Shown here piece by piece: positions 8,073 to 16,733 of a stretch of 38,840 nt of DNA (positions are counted from its first letter, which is position 1; every line of letters begins with the position of its first letter). Made by a program: the position numbers and the translations under genes. The DNA comes from Acidocella sp. GTDB lineage: Bacteria; Pseudomonadota; Alphaproteobacteria; Acetobacterales; Acetobacteraceae. A model generated the notes under the pieces. It was given only the letters and a program-made list of their open reading frames with translations. It had not been told where the DNA came from and did no database searches. Where the stretch lies: NCBI RefSeq assembly GCF_013044125.1, contig NZ_JABEVC010000135.1, forward strand, positions 1 through 38,840, read 5' to 3'.

Positions 8073-8924
8073 ATGACCACACACCCCGCACTTGAGCCTG
8101 GCCGCGTCGCCGTTGTGACCGGCGCGGCAAGCGGCATTGGCCGTGCCGCGGCTTTACGCTTTGCCGCATTGGGGCTGAAGGTCTGCCTGGTGGATCTGGC
8201 CTCCGGCGCGCTGGAGGCAGCGTGCGCGGCGGCGGCGGCGGCAAGCCCGCTGGGAGCCCCCGGTGTTATGGCCGCGCCAGCTGACGTTAGCAGCATTGCG
8301 CAGGTGGAGGCCCTGGCGGAGGCCGTCTACGCCCGTTTTGGCGAGGTTGCGGTGCTGATGAACAACGCCGCCACCGGCGCATTTGGCGGGCCGTGGGATC
8401 GCCTCGAGGTCTGGCGCCAGGTTCTGGAGGTCAATCTGTTCGGCGTTATCAACGGCGTGCAGGTTTTCACCCCGCGGATGCTCGCCCAAGGCAACGCCTG
8501 CGCCATCATCAATACCGGCTCCAAGCAGGGCATTACCTGTCCGCCGGGCAATACGGCCTATAACATGAGCAAGGCCGGGGTAAAGGTGCTGACGGAGGCG
8601 CTTGCCCATGGCCTGCGAAACGAGTCCGGCGCGAACATCACGGCTCATCTGCTCATTCCCGGTTCAACCTTCACGGGGATGACTGCCGGTAACCTCAAGG
8701 AAAAACCCTCGGGCGCCTGGAGCGCCGATCAGGTGGTGGATATGCTGCTCGCCGGCCTGGACGCCGGGGATTTTTATATTCTTTGCCCGGATAACGAGGT
8801 GACGCGCGAGACCGATAACAAGCGGATTCTCTGGGCGGCGCAGGACATCATCAACAACCGCCCCGCGCTGTCGCGCTGGCATGCCGATTACAGGGAAGAT
8901 TTCGCCGCCTTCCTGCGCGCGTAG
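8073..8924 (+). CDS. short-chain dehydrogenase/reductase
   Basis: A classical SDR of 283 residues starting at ATG 8073 behind a GGGAGCAG site; the frame is open further upstream but without a comparable start. Motifs: TGAASGIG for the cofactor near residue 16, ADVSS, NNAATGAFGG (a variant of NNAG), a serine in NTGSKQGI, and YNMSK for the catalytic Tyr-x-x-x-Lys. The C-terminal third is longer than in FabG (DNEVTRETDNKRILWAAQDI), a pattern common in SDRs of unassigned substrate. It is divergent from the chorismatase gene and ends 9 nt before the end of the LacI gene, so it may belong to either neighbour or stand alone. Substrate unknown. Confidence 0.85.
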   Translation: MTTHPALEPGRVAVVTGAASGIGRAAALRFAALGLKVCLVDLASGALEAACAAAAAASPLGAPGVMAAPADVSSIAQVEALAEAVYARFGEVAVLMNNAATGAFGGPWDRLEVWRQVLEVNLFGVINGVQVFTPRMLAQGNACAIINTGSKQGITCPPGNTAYNMSKAGVKVLTEALAHGLRNESGANITAHLLIPGSTFTGMTAGNLKEKPSGAWSADQVVDMLLAGLDAGDFYILCPDNEVTRETDNKRILWAAQDIINNRPALSRWHADYREDFAAFLRA

Positions 8925-8933
8925 CGTTGGGGG

Positions 8934-9983
8934 TTATGTACTTTCCCGCGCCGCGAGTTCCAGCCCGACGTTGACGCGCCGCGCCGCCGGGCTGCCGCCC
9001 GAGATTCGCGCCAGCAGCATTTCCGCCGCGGTATGGCCCATGAGCTTGCGTGGTGAGATGATCGTGGTGAGGGCCGGGGTGACCAATGAGCTGACCGGCA
9101 GGCCATTGAAGCCCGCGATGGCGATGCGTCCGGGAATTGCGATACCGTCCCGCTGGGCACGCAAGATGGCGCCCACCGCCATTTCATCATTGGCGAAAAA
9201 CAGCGCATCCAGCTCCGGGTTGGTTTTCAGGATATCTCCAAGCGCGTTCCAGCCAAGTTGCTGGCTGCCGCCTCCCGGATAATCAAACAGCATATCGCAC
9301 GCGTTTTTGCTTTCCAGCAGGCGCCTGTGCATGCCATCGTAGCGCTGCCTTGCGCGGTAGTCATCGCGCAGCCTTGTGCCCACGAAGCCGATTTTCCGGT
9401 ACCCGCGCGCGAGCAAATGCTCTGCCATCTCCATGCCGGCGCGAAAATGCGAGAGGCCGACATTCATGTCGATGCAGCGCGCCCCGTACTCCATCATCTC
9501 CACCACCGGCAGCCCGGCATTTTTGAGGATGGTGTTGGTGCGCGGCAGATGCCGCAGGCCCGCGATCATCACCCCGGGCGGTGCCCAGCCGAGCAGCGCC
9601 GAGACCAGCTCGGCTTCCCGCTCCAGGTTATAGTCGGTGGTGCCCAGCAACAACTGGTAACCGTGCGCCGTCAGCGTTTCCTGCACGCCTTCAATCACCT
9701 CGATAAAGACGACATTCGAGAGAGACGGAACGATGACCGGGATAACCTTGGTTTTGGCGGAGGCGAGGGCGCCGGCCATGCGGTTGGGCACATAGCCGAG
9801 TTGATCAACCGCCGTGCGAATACGGCTGCGAAGCGTCTCCGAGACGCTGTCCGGGTTATTCAGCGCGCGCGACACCGTGATAGGCGCAACCCGCGCAAGG
9901 GCCGCGACATCCGCCAGTGTGACCGAGCCATGGCTGGCGCGGCGGCTATCGGTGTTCGTGGTTTCAGGCGGGGCTTTATCCAA
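8934..9983 (-). CDS. LacI-family transcriptional repressor
   Basis: A 349-residue regulator. Translation probably begins at a TTG (9981-9983) with AAGG a few bases before it; no ATG fits before the helix-turn-helix. The N-terminal domain (about residues 20-70) reads VTLADVAALARVAPITVSRALNNP and ends with the hinge helix YVPNRMAGALAS, which inserts its Ala-Leu pair into the minor groove of a palindrome with a central CG. The remainder is a periplasmic-binding-protein-like effector domain. The palindrome TGGTAGCGCTATCA at 10071-10084, in the divergent promoter region, and two further copies at 19819-19884 are the obvious operators. It is thus the likely regulator of the ABC importer operon and of the ltn/otn genes. 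The inducer is unknown, probably a sugar acid. Confidence 0.92.
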   Translation of the reverse strand: MDKAPPETTNTDSRRASHGSVTLADVAALARVAPITVSRALNNPDSVSETLRSRIRTAVDQLGYVPNRMAGALASAKTKVIPVIVPSLSNVVFIEVIEGVQETLTAHGYQLLLGTTDYNLEREAELVSALLGWAPPGVMIAGLRHLPRTNTILKNAGLPVVEMMEYGARCIDMNVGLSHFRAGMEMAEHLLARGYRKIGFVGTRLRDDYRARQRYDGMHRRLLESKNACDMLFDYPGGGSQQLGWNALGDILKTNPELDALFFANDEMAVGAILRAQRDGIAIPGRIAIAGFNGLPVSSLVTPALTTIISPRKLMGHTAAEMLLARISGGSPAARRVNVGLELAAREST

Positions 9984-10070
9984 AATGCCTTGTCTTTCTA
10001 TGGCCTTGGGCGATTCTACGCATGTTTACTTCCTCTTGCTGGTCTCGTCCAGGGGAGAGAAAAAGAAAAA

Positions 10071-10084
10071 TGGTAGCGCTATCA
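10071..10084. promoter_or_regulatory. LacI-family operator in the lacI/ABC divergent region
   Basis: TGGTAGCGCTATCA is a near-perfect palindrome with central AGCGCT, the form bound by GntR/IdnR-type members of the LacI family. It lies 87 bp upstream of the lacI start and just upstream of the predicted -35 element of the importer operon. The same 14 bases recur exactly at 19819-19832. Confidence 0.75.
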
Positions 10085-10094
10085 AAAATCATGG

Positions 10095-10123
10095 TTGCGC
10101 TGTCATTCGGGGTCATGTATAAC
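10095..10123 (+). promoter_or_regulatory. predicted sigma-70-type promoter of the ABC importer operon
   Basis: TTGCGC (10095-10100) and TATAAC (10118-10123) are separated by exactly 17 bp and point towards the importer genes. The LacI operator ends 10 bp upstream of the -35 hexamer, so repression would need looping or interference with polymerase loading rather than simple occlusion of -10. Confidence 0.5.
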
Positions 10124-10224
10124 ATGCAAGCGGCCTGACAAATGAGAATCGAGGTTCGCGTAGGGAACGATAATTGGTGGAAATTTCAAAGAATTTGCCT
10201 CGGGAAGCCGTCGTGCAGGATTTG

Positions 10225-11739
10225 ATGAGCCGCACCCCCGGCCTGCTGGCTGCAACCGGGATTGATAAGCGCTTCGGAGCCAACAGCGTCTTGCGCAATG
10301 TCTCCTTGGCGCTGGCGCCGGGCGAGGTGCATACCTTGATGGGCGAGAACGGAGCTGGAAAATCCACGCTTTTCCGTATTCTCGCCGGAATTCACCAGCC
10401 CGATGCCGGGCAGATCAACTTGGACGGCGCCACGCTCGACCTGCGCAACCCCAGCGCGGCTTATGGTCACGGCATCTATCTGGTTCCCCAGGAGCCGGCA
10501 TTGCTGAAGGAACTGAGCGTCGCGGAAAACATGTTCCTCGGGATGCTCCCCACGCGCGGCCGGTTCCCTTCCCGCATCGACTGGAAAACCATCCGCGGCC
10601 AGGCGCAGGACTCGCTCTCGGCGCTCGGGCTGGATGTGGATGTGCGTGATGATGCCAAGCACCTGAGCATTGCCCAGCAGCAGCTTGTGGAGTGCGCCAA
10701 GGCGCTGTTGCGCGGCTGCCGGATTATTTTGTTCGATGAGCCGACATCCCCGCTCACCGGCCGTGAGGTGGGAATTTTATTTAGCATCATGCGCCGGTTG
10801 CGCGGGCAGGGCTGCACGCTTGGCTTCATCAGCCATCGTATGGACGAGGTGAGCGAGATAAGCGACCGCGTAAGCGTCCTGCGCGATGGCGCGGTAACTG
10901 ATGAGGTGGGCCGCGACGGGTTCGACCGCGCTCGCCTGGTCCGCGCCATGGTGGGACGTGAGGTGATTTTTGATCGCAGGCGGGTTCGCCGGGAGGCTGA
11001 GGGTGAGCCGGTGCTGAGTGTGCGCGGCCTGGCGCACGCGCCGGTGTTCTCGGGGGTGGATTTTGATGTCCGGCCCGGTGAGATCCTGGGTTTTTCCGGG
11101 TTGATCGGCTCCGGCCGTACAGAAATCGCCGAGGCGGTGTGCGGCTTGCGCGCGAAGTCAGCGGGCAGCGTAACCTTGGCCGGCCAGGACATCTCCGCCT
11201 CATCAATTGGCGATATTATCGAGGCCGGGCTGGTGTATGTGCCTGAAGACCGCGCGCGCCATGGGGTGATTCTTCCCATGTCGATCCGTGATAACGCAAC
11301 CGCCGGGCAGATCGGCCGGTTGCAGCGCAAAGGCGGCATCCTCAACCGCGGACGTGAAGTCGCGATCGCCACAGATACGATGCGCCGCTACCAGGTGCGC
11401 GCGCGCGGGATTGATCAGCCGGTCGGCCAGCTTTCCGGCGGCAACCAGCAGAAGGTCGTGTTCGGCAAATGGATGAGCACGAACCCGAAGGTTGCCATTC
11501 TCGACGAGCCGACGCGCGGCGTGGACGTTGGCGCGAAAGATGAGATTTACCGCTTGATCGAGGAATTGTCGGCGCAGGGTATGGCGATTGTCGTCATCTC
11601 CTCGGAGTTGGAAGAGTTGATCGTGCTATGCGACAGGGTGATTGCGATTTACGGCGGAAAAATCGCGGCCGAATTAAAGGGGGCGGATGTGACCGCCGCA
11701 CGTGTCGGCGCCGCTTTCCTTGGCGTGGAGGCGCATTGA
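10225..11739 (+). CDS. sugar ABC transporter, dual ATP-binding subunit (RbsA/MglA type)
   Basis: A 504-residue ATPase with two nucleotide-binding domains, the usual size for this family. The ATG at 10225 (CAGGA just upstream) is preferred over a TTG at 10174 because it gives a standard N-terminus, GIDKRFGANSVLRNVSL. Domain 1 has Walker A GENGAGKST (about 40-48), the relaxed signature LSIAQQQLVE and Walker B IILFDEPTSPLT. Domain 2 has the degenerate Walker A SGLIGSGRTE, signature LSGGNQQKV and Walker B VAILDEPTRGVDVG. This asymmetry is normal for the ribose/galactose/rhamnose class. It energises uptake with the two permeases and the binding protein downstream; first gene of the operon, 1 nt before the next start. 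Confidence 0.93.
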   Translation: MSRTPGLLAATGIDKRFGANSVLRNVSLALAPGEVHTLMGENGAGKSTLFRILAGIHQPDAGQINLDGATLDLRNPSAAYGHGIYLVPQEPALLKELSVAENMFLGMLPTRGRFPSRIDWKTIRGQAQDSLSALGLDVDVRDDAKHLSIAQQQLVECAKALLRGCRIILFDEPTSPLTGREVGILFSIMRRLRGQGCTLGFISHRMDEVSEISDRVSVLRDGAVTDEVGRDGFDRARLVRAMVGREVIFDRRRVRREAEGEPVLSVRGLAHAPVFSGVDFDVRPGEILGFSGLIGSGRTEIAEAVCGLRAKSAGSVTLAGQDISASSIGDIIEAGLVYVPEDRARHGVILPMSIRDNATAGQIGRLQRKGGILNRGREVAIATDTMRRYQVRARGIDQPVGQLSGGNQQKVVFGKWMSTNPKVAILDEPTRGVDVGAKDEIYRLIEELSAQGMAIVVISSELEELIVLCDRVIAIYGGKIAAELKGADVTAARVGAAFLGVEAH

Positions 11740-11740
11740 G

Positions 11741-12742
11741 ATGAGCAGCACCGCCACAGCCGTATCGGATCCCAGCCGCCGTAAAAAATCCAGGCCGCGC
11801 CGCAGGGAGCTCCGTGAAGTCACGCTTCTGGTGGCGATATTTGCAGTGGTGCTCGGCGTCGGAGTGCTACGGCCAAGCTTTATGTCCTTCAGCAATATCG
11901 AATTCATGGTCCTCAGCTCCGTTGTGCTCGGGCTGGTCGGCATCAGCCAGACCTTCGTTATCATAACGCGCGGGATTGATCTTTCAGTCTCCGCCGTTCT
12001 GGGGTTGAGCGCGATGGTTTTCGGGCTGCTCTCCACCACATCCAGTATGCCGCTCTGGCAGGCTTTGCCGCTTTGCCTGGCCATGGGTGCGGTGCTTGGC
12101 TGTTTCAACGGTTTTTTGGTCGCTTGGTTGAAAATTCCGCCGATTATCGCAACGTTGGGGACTTACAGCCTGTATGGCGGGCTGACATTTATCTATTCCA
12201 ACGGGCTGCAGGTGGACCAGGTCTCGCCAAATTTCGCGGCGTTTGGCAATGATAATCTCATCCCCGGGCTGCCGGTGCCAACGCCGGTGCTTGCTCTTGC
12301 CGCTGTGGCCGCTGCTGCCTGGTTCGTCCTGAACCACATGAAATTTGGCCGCAATATTCTGGCAATCGGCAACAATGCCGCCGCAGCCTATAACGCCGGT
12401 ATTTCCGTGCGCCGCACGCTGCTGGCTGTGTATACCATCTCCGGCGCGCTGGCGGCTTTTGCCGGGCTCGTGTTCGTGGCCTATACCGGGTCAGCCACAG
12501 CCACAACCGGCACGGGCGACCATGTCGAGCTGCAATCCATCGCGATCGCGCTGATCGGCGGCACGGCGATCGCGGGCGGGCGGGGCAATCTTGCCGGCAC
12601 AGTAATCGGCAGTGTGTTCCTGAGCGTTGTCATCACCGCGCTGGTGTTTCTGCAAGTTCCCGCGATCTGGTATTCGGCGGGTGAGGGGTTGATGATCCTC
12701 GCCGCCGTTACCCTTGGCGCAAGACGGAGTGTGAATCCATGA
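11741..12742 (+). CDS. sugar ABC transporter permease (RbsC type)
   Basis: A 333-residue membrane protein of the branched-chain/ribose permease family. The start ATG 11741 follows the ATPase stop by one base and has TGGAG in front. A basic cytoplasmic N-terminus (SRRKKSRPRRRELRE) precedes a series of hydrophobic helices. Family signatures are visible: FVIITRGIDLSVSAVLGLSAM early, then MKFGRNILAIGNNAAAAYNAGISV, the cytoplasmic loop that contacts the ATPase, and GGTAIAGGRGNLAGTVIGS near the end. It forms a heterodimeric channel with the next permease, whose start overlaps its stop (ATGA). The transported sugar cannot be read from the sequence. Confidence 0.92.
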   Translation: MSSTATAVSDPSRRKKSRPRRRELREVTLLVAIFAVVLGVGVLRPSFMSFSNIEFMVLSSVVLGLVGISQTFVIITRGIDLSVSAVLGLSAMVFGLLSTTSSMPLWQALPLCLAMGAVLGCFNGFLVAWLKIPPIIATLGTYSLYGGLTFIYSNGLQVDQVSPNFAAFGNDNLIPGLPVPTPVLALAAVAAAAWFVLNHMKFGRNILAIGNNAAAAYNAGISVRRTLLAVYTISGALAAFAGLVFVAYTGSATATTGTGDHVELQSIAIALIGGTAIAGGRGNLAGTVIGSVFLSVVITALVFLQVPAIWYSAGEGLMILAAVTLGARRSVNP

Positions 12743-13755
12743 GATATCTATTTCCCAGCCAACCATGGGACCGTGCGCTGGTCGCGATCTTGGTGGCGCT
12801 GTTCTCAGGGTTCTGCATTCTCACACCTGGTTTTTATAATGGCTTTCACGGTACCCTCGCGATCACCGAAGAGTTTCTGCCGTTCGGCTTTGTGGCTTTA
12901 GGACTTTCGGTAGTTATTTTAACCGGCGGCATTGACCTTTCAGTTGGTTCCATCTCGGGGCTTGCGGCTGTCATCATGGCTATCCTCATTAAATCCTACG
13001 GCTTGAATACCTGGCTTGCGGTGTTGGTGGCTGTTGGCGCCGGCGGCGGCCTTGGGTGGTTGAACGGGCAGATTATCACCCGCCTGCGCGTGGAACCGCT
13101 GATTGCGACATTGTCCACGAATTTCATCTATTCCAGCATTGCGATCGCGCTTGCCGGCGCATCGCCGCCTTACGGCTTCGGCCACGCATTCGGTGAACTT
13201 GGAACCGGCGCCATAGCGGGCTGGGTGCCCGTGCAGTTAGTGATATTTATCGTCCTGGCCATCGGGTTTTCGGTGCTGATTACCCGCACCGGATATGGCC
13301 GGCGGTTGGTGATGATCGGCTATAACCGGGATGCGGCGCATTATGCTGGTGTTTCAGTTGCCTCGGTTGAGCGGCGTGCCTATTGCATCAGCGGCGTGAT
13401 GGCAGCTTTCGCGGGTATTGTTCTCGCATCGTATTACGATGCTGTCCGTGCCGATATGGGCGATATCCTGCTGCTGACTTCGATCACCATGGTCGTGCTG
13501 GGTGGCATTAGTATATTCGGCGGCGAAGGCGGGATTCTCGGCGTAACTCTCGCGGTGATGATCCTTGGTGTTCTTCGCCAAGGGATGCTAATCGCCGGGT
13601 TTTCAGACATGGTGACCACAATGCTGATCGGCGCGATTCTGCTCTCATCCATCGCCATAAAAAATCTATTCTCCAGCCGGGGTTTTGATTTTGGCTCTAT
13701 AATCCGGCGCCTTTCCTTTTTGCGCCCGCCGGAGCGCATGACCTCAAGATCCTAG
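12739..13755 (+). CDS. sugar ABC transporter permease, second subunit
   Basis: A 338-residue hydrophobic protein, paralogous to the preceding permease. It shares the hallmark strings VVILTGGIDLSVGSISGLAA, TRTGYGRRLVMIGYNRDAAHYAGVSV and GGISIFGGEGGILGVTLAV in the same order. Start ATG 12739 overlaps the previous stop by four bases. Two different permeases with one dual ATPase is the arrangement of AI-2 (Lsr), rhamnose and several sugar-acid or polyol systems, while ribose and galactose systems use a homodimer. The binding-protein gene follows after 57 nt. Confidence 0.92.
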   Translation: MRYLFPSQPWDRALVAILVALFSGFCILTPGFYNGFHGTLAITEEFLPFGFVALGLSVVILTGGIDLSVGSISGLAAVIMAILIKSYGLNTWLAVLVAVGAGGGLGWLNGQIITRLRVEPLIATLSTNFIYSSIAIALAGASPPYGFGHAFGELGTGAIAGWVPVQLVIFIVLAIGFSVLITRTGYGRRLVMIGYNRDAAHYAGVSVASVERRAYCISGVMAAFAGIVLASYYDAVRADMGDILLLTSITMVVLGGISIFGGEGGILGVTLAVMILGVLRQGMLIAGFSDMVTTMLIGAILLSSIAIKNLFSSRGFDFGSIIRRLSFLRPPERMTSRS

Positions 13756-13812
13756 AACAAAACACCGGATTACGTGCCTGCGACGATAACAAAAAACTCA
13801 TGTAGGGATATT

Positions 13813-14808
13813 ATGAAGTCACTTATCAAAATGTTATTGGTTTCCGCCAGCCTGGGTGCCATGGCAACGGCCGCTCATGCACAGACCTCGATTGACACAT
13901 CGAAGACCATCAAAGTTGCGATGGTTCCGAAGCTGATCGGGCTTTCGGTCTTTAAGGCCAATGAACAAGGGGCGATCGAAGCCGCGAAATCGCTCAACAT
14001 CAATTTTCTCTACACCGGCCCGGTGACAGCATCCGCGCAAGGCCAGGTTGATATCATCAACAGCCTCGTTGCACGGAAGTTTGATGCGATCACGGTGACG
14101 TCGAACAATCCGACGGAGCTTGCGCCATCGCTGAAACGGGCGATGGCTCAAGGTATCGCTGTGGTGAGCTATGATTCCGATGTTTCGCCCGATGCGCGGG
14201 ATTTCTTCATTCAAAATACCGCCTATCCGGCGATGGGCAAGGCGTTGGTAGATTCGGTTGAAGCCTATGCCGGTCCGAACGCGCAAGTCGCCATTTTGTC
14301 CTCAACGCCAGATGCGGCTATTCAAAATGCATGGCTGGGTGCGGTAAAAACCTATATGGCAGCAACCTATCCAAATATGAAAATCGTGACGACGCAATAT
14401 GGTCAGTCAAGCCCGTCGCTGTCGCTGTCCGCAGGTTTGAATATTCTGCATGCCTATCCGCAGGTAACCGCGATTATCGCGCCGGATGGCGCAGCGGAAG
14501 TGGGCGCCGCCGCGGCGATTGAAAAACTTGGCCTTCAGGGTAAGGTTTTTGCAACCGGCGCGAGCGATCCGAACTCGATCCGCCAATACGTCAAAGATGG
14601 CGTCATCAAGGCCAGCCCGCTTTGGGATGAGGTGGGAGAAGGTAAGCTGGTTATGTATGTGGCGCGTCTCGCCGCGAATCATGCACTGAAATCAGACGAC
14701 ACCTTTACCGTGCCAGGGCTTGGCACCTATACTGTCAATAACAAGGTGATCATCTTTAGCAAGCCACTTGTTTTTACCGCTGAAAATATCGATAAATACA
14801 ACTTTTAA
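13813..14808 (+). CDS. periplasmic sugar-binding protein of the ABC importer
   Basis: A 331-residue Peripla_BP_4-type protein. ATG 13813 (AGGGAT just before it) is chosen over an in-frame ATG at 13774 because it gives a clean signal peptide: MKSLIKM, a hydrophobic core and AHA-QTS as cleavage site near residue 24. The mature domain begins KTIKVAMVPKLIGLSVFKANEQGAIEAAK, the strand-helix opening of cluster-B binding proteins, and contains VISYDSD-type and ASDPNSIRQYVKDG hinge segments resembling LsrB and RhaS. It captures the substrate for the importer. A strong hairpin (14822-14849) follows the gene, as is common after binding proteins that need higher expression than the rest of the operon. 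Confidence 0.92.
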   Translation: MKSLIKMLLVSASLGAMATAAHAQTSIDTSKTIKVAMVPKLIGLSVFKANEQGAIEAAKSLNINFLYTGPVTASAQGQVDIINSLVARKFDAITVTSNNPTELAPSLKRAMAQGIAVVSYDSDVSPDARDFFIQNTAYPAMGKALVDSVEAYAGPNAQVAILSSTPDAAIQNAWLGAVKTYMAATYPNMKIVTTQYGQSSPSLSLSAGLNILHAYPQVTAIIAPDGAAEVGAAAAIEKLGLQGKVFATGASDPNSIRQYVKDGVIKASPLWDEVGEGKLVMYVARLAANHALKSDDTFTVPGLGTYTVNNKVIIFSKPLVFTAENIDKYNF

Positions 14809-14821
14809 AACCATCGCGGCA

Positions 14822-14849
14822 ATCCGCCGGTTGGAGAAGGCCGGCGGAT
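14822..14849 (+). other. stable hairpin between binding-protein gene and downstream genes
   Basis: ATCCGCCGG (14822-14830) pairs perfectly with CCGGCGGAT (14841-14849) across a 10-nt loop. No T-run follows, so it is more likely an mRNA 3'-end stabiliser or partial attenuator than a full terminator. It would raise binding-protein output relative to the two dehydrogenase genes downstream. Confidence 0.6.
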
Positions 14850-14877
14850 AAGACCTACATACCATGGAGAGCAGTGA

Positions 14878-15765
14878 ATGAAACGGATAGTATTTACAGG
14901 CGGCAGCGGCAAGGCGGGAAAGCACGCAGTGCAGCATCTCGTGGAGCACGGTTACCGCGTGCTGAATATCGACACTAAACCGCTTGATAATCCGCAAGTC
15001 CGTACCTTAATCACGGATCTCACCGATCAGGGCCAGGTATTCAATGCGCTGTCGAGCTATACCGGCTTGCATGAATTCGATGCATCGCTGCGGCCTGAAC
15101 CAATTGATGCGGTCGTTCATTTTGCTGCGATTCCGCGCATCATGATCACGCCCGATAACGAGGTGTTCCGCATCAACACGCTCAGCACCTATAACGTTAT
15201 CGAAGCTGCGGTAAAGCTTGGTATCAAAAAAATCATCATTGCCTCTAGCGAGACGATTTACGGGCTGGTATTCGCCAACGAACCGCGCGACCCTGTTTAT
15301 TTTCCTCTGGATGAGGAATACCCGGTTGATCCGATGGATAGCTACGCGCTCTCCAAACTTTGTAACGAGAATACTGCCAAGGCTTTTGCGCTGCGCTCCG
15401 GCATTGATATATATTCAATCCGTATCGGCAATGTAATTGAACCACATGAGTATGCGAACTTCCCCAAATTCTTCGCCGATCCTGGTTTCCGGAAGCGGAT
15501 TGCGTGGAGCTATATTGACGCCCGTGACCTAGGGGAGATCACCCGGCTTGGGATCGAGAAGAACGGTTTGGGCTTCCAGGTGTTCAACGGCGTCAGTGGC
15601 GATACTTCGTCCGACCTTCCAACGGCTGAGTTGCTTCGCCGCTTCTATCCGAACGCGCCGGTGCGCGGCACGCTCGGAGAATTTGAAACACTGCTCTCCA
15701 ACCGGAAAACATGCGATGTCCTCGGATTCAAACAAGCTCATTTCTGGCGCGACTATGTCAAATAA
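14878..15765 (+). CDS. NAD-dependent extended SDR (epimerase/dehydratase family)
   Basis: A 295-residue extended SDR with ATG 14878 and a GGAGAG ribosome site. The cofactor motif is VFTGGSGKAGKH (residues 5-16), followed by a D ending beta-2 (NIDTKPLDN), DAVVHFAAIP, the catalytic serine in IIASSETIYG and the Tyr-x-x-x-Lys in YALSKLCNE. The Asp after beta-2 suggests NAD rather than NADP. D-erythronate dehydrogenase (DenD) and uronate dehydrogenases belong to this superfamily, and given the sugar-acid genes around it a dehydrogenase on the imported compound is more likely than a nucleotide-sugar epimerase. It overlaps the next gene by 11 nt. The exact substrate is not deducible. Confidence 0.8.
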   Translation: MKRIVFTGGSGKAGKHAVQHLVEHGYRVLNIDTKPLDNPQVRTLITDLTDQGQVFNALSSYTGLHEFDASLRPEPIDAVVHFAAIPRIMITPDNEVFRINTLSTYNVIEAAVKLGIKKIIIASSETIYGLVFANEPRDPVYFPLDEEYPVDPMDSYALSKLCNENTAKAFALRSGIDIYSIRIGNVIEPHEYANFPKFFADPGFRKRIAWSYIDARDLGEITRLGIEKNGLGFQVFNGVSGDTSSDLPTAELLRRFYPNAPVRGTLGEFETLLSNRKTCDVLGFKQAHFWRDYVK

Positions 15766-16669
15766 CCCGAATACCCCAGAGCGGATCGGTTTCATCGGCG
15801 TAGGGCTGATGGGCCATGGCATGGCGAAGAATATTCTTGAAGCCGGTTATCATCTTACAGTTCTGGCAAATCGTAACCGCGTGCCGGTCGATGATTTGCT
15901 GGCGCGTGGCGCCGCGGAGGCAAGTTCCGCGAAGGCGTTGGCGGAAGTGGTCGACATCGTCTTTCTTTGTGTCACGGGTAGTCCGCAGGTCATTTCCATT
16001 ATCAATGGCGAAAATGGCTTGGCGGCGGCAGGAAAAAAGCTGTTGATCGTTGATTGTTCGACCTCCGATCCGTCCATTACGACGGCGCTGGCGGGGGAAC
16101 TCGCAGGCCGGGAGATCACGCTAATCGACGCACCGCTCAGCCGGACACCGAAAGATGCTTGGGCCGGTACGCTCGATGTGATGATTGGCGGGGCGGATAA
16201 GGATGTCGCCAGGGTAAAGCCGATTATCGAGTCGTTTTCACAACGGATGGTCCACACCGGCCCAACCGGAACCGGCCACACGATGAAACTGCTGAATAAT
16301 TTCATATCTTTGGGCTATGGCGCGCTCTATTCGGAAGCGTTGATGCTAGGCGCCAAAGCTGGATTGCGCGCGGATATATTCGATCAGGTGATTCGGGGCG
16401 GCCGAATGGACTGCCCATTCTATCAGACATTTTTCAAATATGTGATAGAACGTGATCGTGATGCGCATAAATTCACGCTCAATAATGCGCTGAAGGATCT
16501 TACCTACCTCTCTGCCTTCGCCATCAACGCGGGTGCCGCGAATCCTGTTTCCGCCGCGGTGCGCAATTCCTATGCGCTTGCCATAGGTGCGGGGCGGGGC
16601 GATGATTATGTGCCAATGCTCTCGGATATTGTTGCCGCTCTCAACGGCATCAATCCGCAACCAAGCTGA
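15755..16669 (+). CDS. NAD(P)-dependent beta-hydroxyacid dehydrogenase
   Basis: A 304-residue member of the 3-hydroxyisobutyrate dehydrogenase family (GarR/GlxR/LtnD type). ATG 15755 lies inside the end of the preceding gene, overlapping it by 11 nt in another frame; a longer open frame exists but is antiparallel to family length. Motifs: GFIGVGLMGHGMAKN for the dinucleotide, DAPLSRTPKDAWAGTLDVMIGG (substrate loop; the usual DAPVSGG is altered to DAPLSRT), and the catalytic lysine in TMKLLNNF. It differs clearly from the second family member at 18778-19707, so the locus has two distinct enzymes. Candidate roles are oxidation of an imported acid or reduction of tartronate semialdehyde to glycerate. 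Last gene of the operon before a terminator. Confidence 0.85.
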   Translation: MSNNPNTPERIGFIGVGLMGHGMAKNILEAGYHLTVLANRNRVPVDDLLARGAAEASSAKALAEVVDIVFLCVTGSPQVISIINGENGLAAAGKKLLIVDCSTSDPSITTALAGELAGREITLIDAPLSRTPKDAWAGTLDVMIGGADKDVARVKPIIESFSQRMVHTGPTGTGHTMKLLNNFISLGYGALYSEALMLGAKAGLRADIFDQVIRGGRMDCPFYQTFFKYVIERDRDAHKFTLNNALKDLTYLSAFAINAGAANPVSAAVRNSYALAIGAGRGDDYVPMLSDIVAALNGINPQPS

Positions 16670-16700
16670 GAGACAGTCAAACTCTGCATGTATTCTTATA

Positions 16701-16729
16701 AACACGGCCTGTTCACAACAGGCCGTGTT
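16701..16729. terminator. bidirectional terminator between convergent operons
   Basis: AACACGGCCTGT (16701-16712) and ACAGGCCGTGTT (16718-16729) form a perfect 12-bp stem with a TCACA loop, with T-rich flanks on both strands. It sits between two convergent stop codons (16669 and 16734) and would end transcription from both sides. Confidence 0.85.
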
Positions 16730-16733
16730 TTCG

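Noticed and set aside
7883-8296. N-terminal extension of the chorismatase frame to 8296
   Set aside because: It would overlap the divergent SDR gene and its promoter, is not homologous to the family, and TTG 7882 gives the usual length.
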